Assembly: GCA_038227045.1 (NCBI GenBank)
Contig: JBBRQD010000041.1
Location: 1 to 43,971 of the forward strand
Source of the DNA: JANXLS01 sp038227045
GTDB lineage: Bacteria; Planctomycetota; SZUA-567; H5-PLA8
Reading direction: 5' to 3'
DNA length: 43,971 bases
Made by a program: the position numbers and the translations under genes. Each line of letters begins with the position of its first letter. Within the stretch, counting starts at the first letter, position 1. Below, in pieces: positions 42,956-43,971 of this stretch. Below the pieces are notes generated by a model, which was not told the origin of the DNA, ran no database searches, and saw only the letters and a program-made list of their open reading frames with translations.

Positions 42956-43696
42956 TTAGGGCGCTTTCCAGACCTGCTGAAGCACTTTGAAAATGGTCGG
43001 GTCGTGCTTTTCCAATTCATCGCGGGTGAAGGGGAAAAAATCGTTGCGGCCGAAGAAGGCTTCCGTGGTTTCGGCAAAATACTCCATGGGGTTGGTCATT
43101 GCATAGGCACGTTCAAATGAATTGGGCCGGCCAATGACGCCATGCCATCGTTCGACTCTGTCGTAACTTTTGCTCTCCTTGGCTTTCTTATAAGCGGCCA
43201 CGATGTCGGCTTGGTCGAAACCGAGCACCTGATCGTGGTACGCGTGCGCGAGTTCGTGCAGCACCACGACGGGCATGCGCAAAGTCTCGGCTTCGAAGGT
43301 CTGGACATTGGTGAACTCGACCCCTTTGGCCATTACAGGATTGCGCCGATTGGCCTTTAGCCAGCCGGCGTCCGGATGATATTCGGCGCGCGGTGCCACG
43401 CCGGGGTAGGGCGGGTTAACCCATAGCGTAACTTTGCGCAGATGCGCCACAGCTTCCGCGGGGACAGTGCGAATGATTTCCTTGAGATGTTTGGTCAGCA
43501 GCTCCAGCGCCTTGTCGGTCGCTTCTTTTTCGTCGCGAATAAGTTTCTCGTTGATTTGCACCGTCCAGCCCTCAATTTCCATTTTCTGATGTTTCGAAGC
43601 AGAGGGCTCTGTGGCCTTGCCGCTGTCGTCGGCCGAAAATAATATGGCGGGACACAGTGCGATCAGTACAAGGAAGCAGATGAGTCTGATGGACAT
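42956..43696 (-). CDS. Exported zincin-like metalloprotein (HELAH)
   Basis: A 246-residue protein with a signal peptide (MSIRLICFLVLIALCPAILFS) and the zinc motif VLHELAHAYHDQ (HExxH) near residues 142-153. A Glu in NPMEYFAETTEAFFGRNDFFP, about 55 residues later, could be the third ligand, as in gluzincins or the anthrax lethal-factor-like group. The ATG at 43696 is selected because GGAG lies 7 bases upstream and it starts the signal peptide exactly; the frame is open to 43753 without support. It converges with the ThuA gene, 53 bases apart. Peptidase activity is likely from the motif but the substrate is unknown. Confidence 0.85.
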   Translation of the reverse strand: MSIRLICFLVLIALCPAILFSADDSGKATEPSASKHQKMEIEGWTVQINEKLIRDEKEATDKALELLTKHLKEIIRTVPAEAVAHLRKVTLWVNPPYPGVAPRAEYHPDAGWLKANRRNPVMAKGVEFTNVQTFEAETLRMPVVVLHELAHAYHDQVLGFDQADIVAAYKKAKESKSYDRVERWHGVIGRPNSFERAYAMTNPMEYFAETTEAFFGRNDFFPFTRDELEKHDPTIFKVLQQVWKAP

Positions 43697-43823
43697 GCCG
43701 ATGCTCCAATCCAAAAGTGAGGTGTGTAGACGGGTTGCCATTATCGTATACATTTCTGTTCGTTGGCCTTTCCTAAAAAATCAGGGAATACTTTGAAATT
43801 TTCATTCGCGAAAATCGTCTGTC

Positions 43824-43844
43824 GCGCGGGTTATTGACCCGCGC
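43824..43844 (-). terminator. Hairpin downstream of right-edge gene
   Basis: GCGCGGGT and ACCCGCGC form a perfect 8-bp stem around TATTG. It lies 13 bases after the stop of the minus-strand frame at the right edge and is followed on that strand by only a short T-tract (GATTTT, about 7 bases on), so it is a plausible but modest terminator. Confidence 0.45.
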
Positions 43845-43856
43845 ATTTCTAAAGCA

Positions 43857-43971
43857 TCATTCTCGCTTGCGGCGGGCGGCGTTGAACTTCGTTGGTCTCG
43901 CACGGCGTATCTTCCCAATACGCCTTTGCTCGACCGCCTCGTTCAACTTGCCCGGCGCGGCGCGATAATGA
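43857..43971 (-). CDS. Possible C-terminal end of an unknown protein (runs off right edge)
   Basis: An open minus-strand frame of 37 codons ends with TGA at 43857-43859 and encodes a strongly basic tail (GKIRRARPTKFNAARRKRE). The hairpin just after the stop supports a real gene end. The opposite strand is also open here, and the tail matches no family I recognise, so this call is tentative. Confidence 0.35.
   Translation of the reverse strand, partial: HYRAAPGKLNEAVEQRRIGKIRRARPTKFNAARRKRE

Overview
The window reads as a chromosome segment of a moderately GC-rich bacterium, most likely a member of the Planctomycetota or a close PVC-group relative. This is an inference from gene content. Three features point there: secreted DUF1501 and DUF1549/DUF1553 proteins with CxxCH motifs beside a PPC-domain protein; a small membrane protein beginning RWFQFSL, a start typical of planctomycete proteins; and a DUF4175-like giant next to a VWA/glutamine-amidotransferase-like protein. 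The standard code is used, since TAA, TAG and TGA all end ordinary genes. No rRNA, tRNA or CRISPR array was seen, and no gap between genes exceeds about 260 bases.

Layout. 1-140: 5' end of an ISAs1-type transposase gene running off the left edge. 170-4254 (+): a TauE/SafE permease and a large secreted CxxCH protein broken by one in-frame TAA. 7575-4263 (-): btaA, btaB (betaine-lipid synthesis) and a dicarboxylate-type symporter. 12953-7732 (-): a six-gene surface-sugar operon (NDP-sugar epimerase, SDR, Gfo/Idh oxidoreductase, hddA, hddC, gmhA) for an activated heptose or a derivative. It diverges from a DPM1/GtrB-like glycosyltransferase at 13209 (+). 14438-22736 (+): housekeeping genes for an aspartate/prephenate-type aminotransferase, greA, pheA, tpiA, secG, yicC, gmk, rpoZ, coaC and coaB. 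A small AT-rich membrane-protein gene, itself broken by an in-frame TGA, is wedged exactly between coaC and coaB.

22950-33774 (+): a 1627-residue DUF4175-like membrane/coiled-coil protein with 13 KPDGQ repeats, a VWA/GATase-like membrane protein, and a secreted HEAT-repeat protein whose start overlaps the VWA stop. 43696-33781: mostly exported proteins, including a zincin-like metalloprotein, a ThuA-domain protein (+), a secreted cysteine hydrolase, the DUF1549/DUF1553, DUF1501 and PPC-domain genes in a row, and an AT-rich hypothetical. A possible gene tail runs off the right edge.

The most distinctive signals are: (1) the gene wedged between coaC and coaB, flanked by 7-bp direct repeats whose collapse would restore a perfect coaC-coaB overlap; (2) two otherwise intact reading frames each interrupted by one stop codon; (3) several short-repeat families (heptamer arrays, an octamer array, a palindromic REP-like element) that overlap gene ends or a signal-peptide coding region; (4) the btaAB-symporter operon; and (5) the heptose operon without a visible gmhB. 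No wholly new defence-type or enzymatic system is evident. The DUF4175-VWA-HEAT trio is the best candidate for an uncharacterised multi-protein envelope system.
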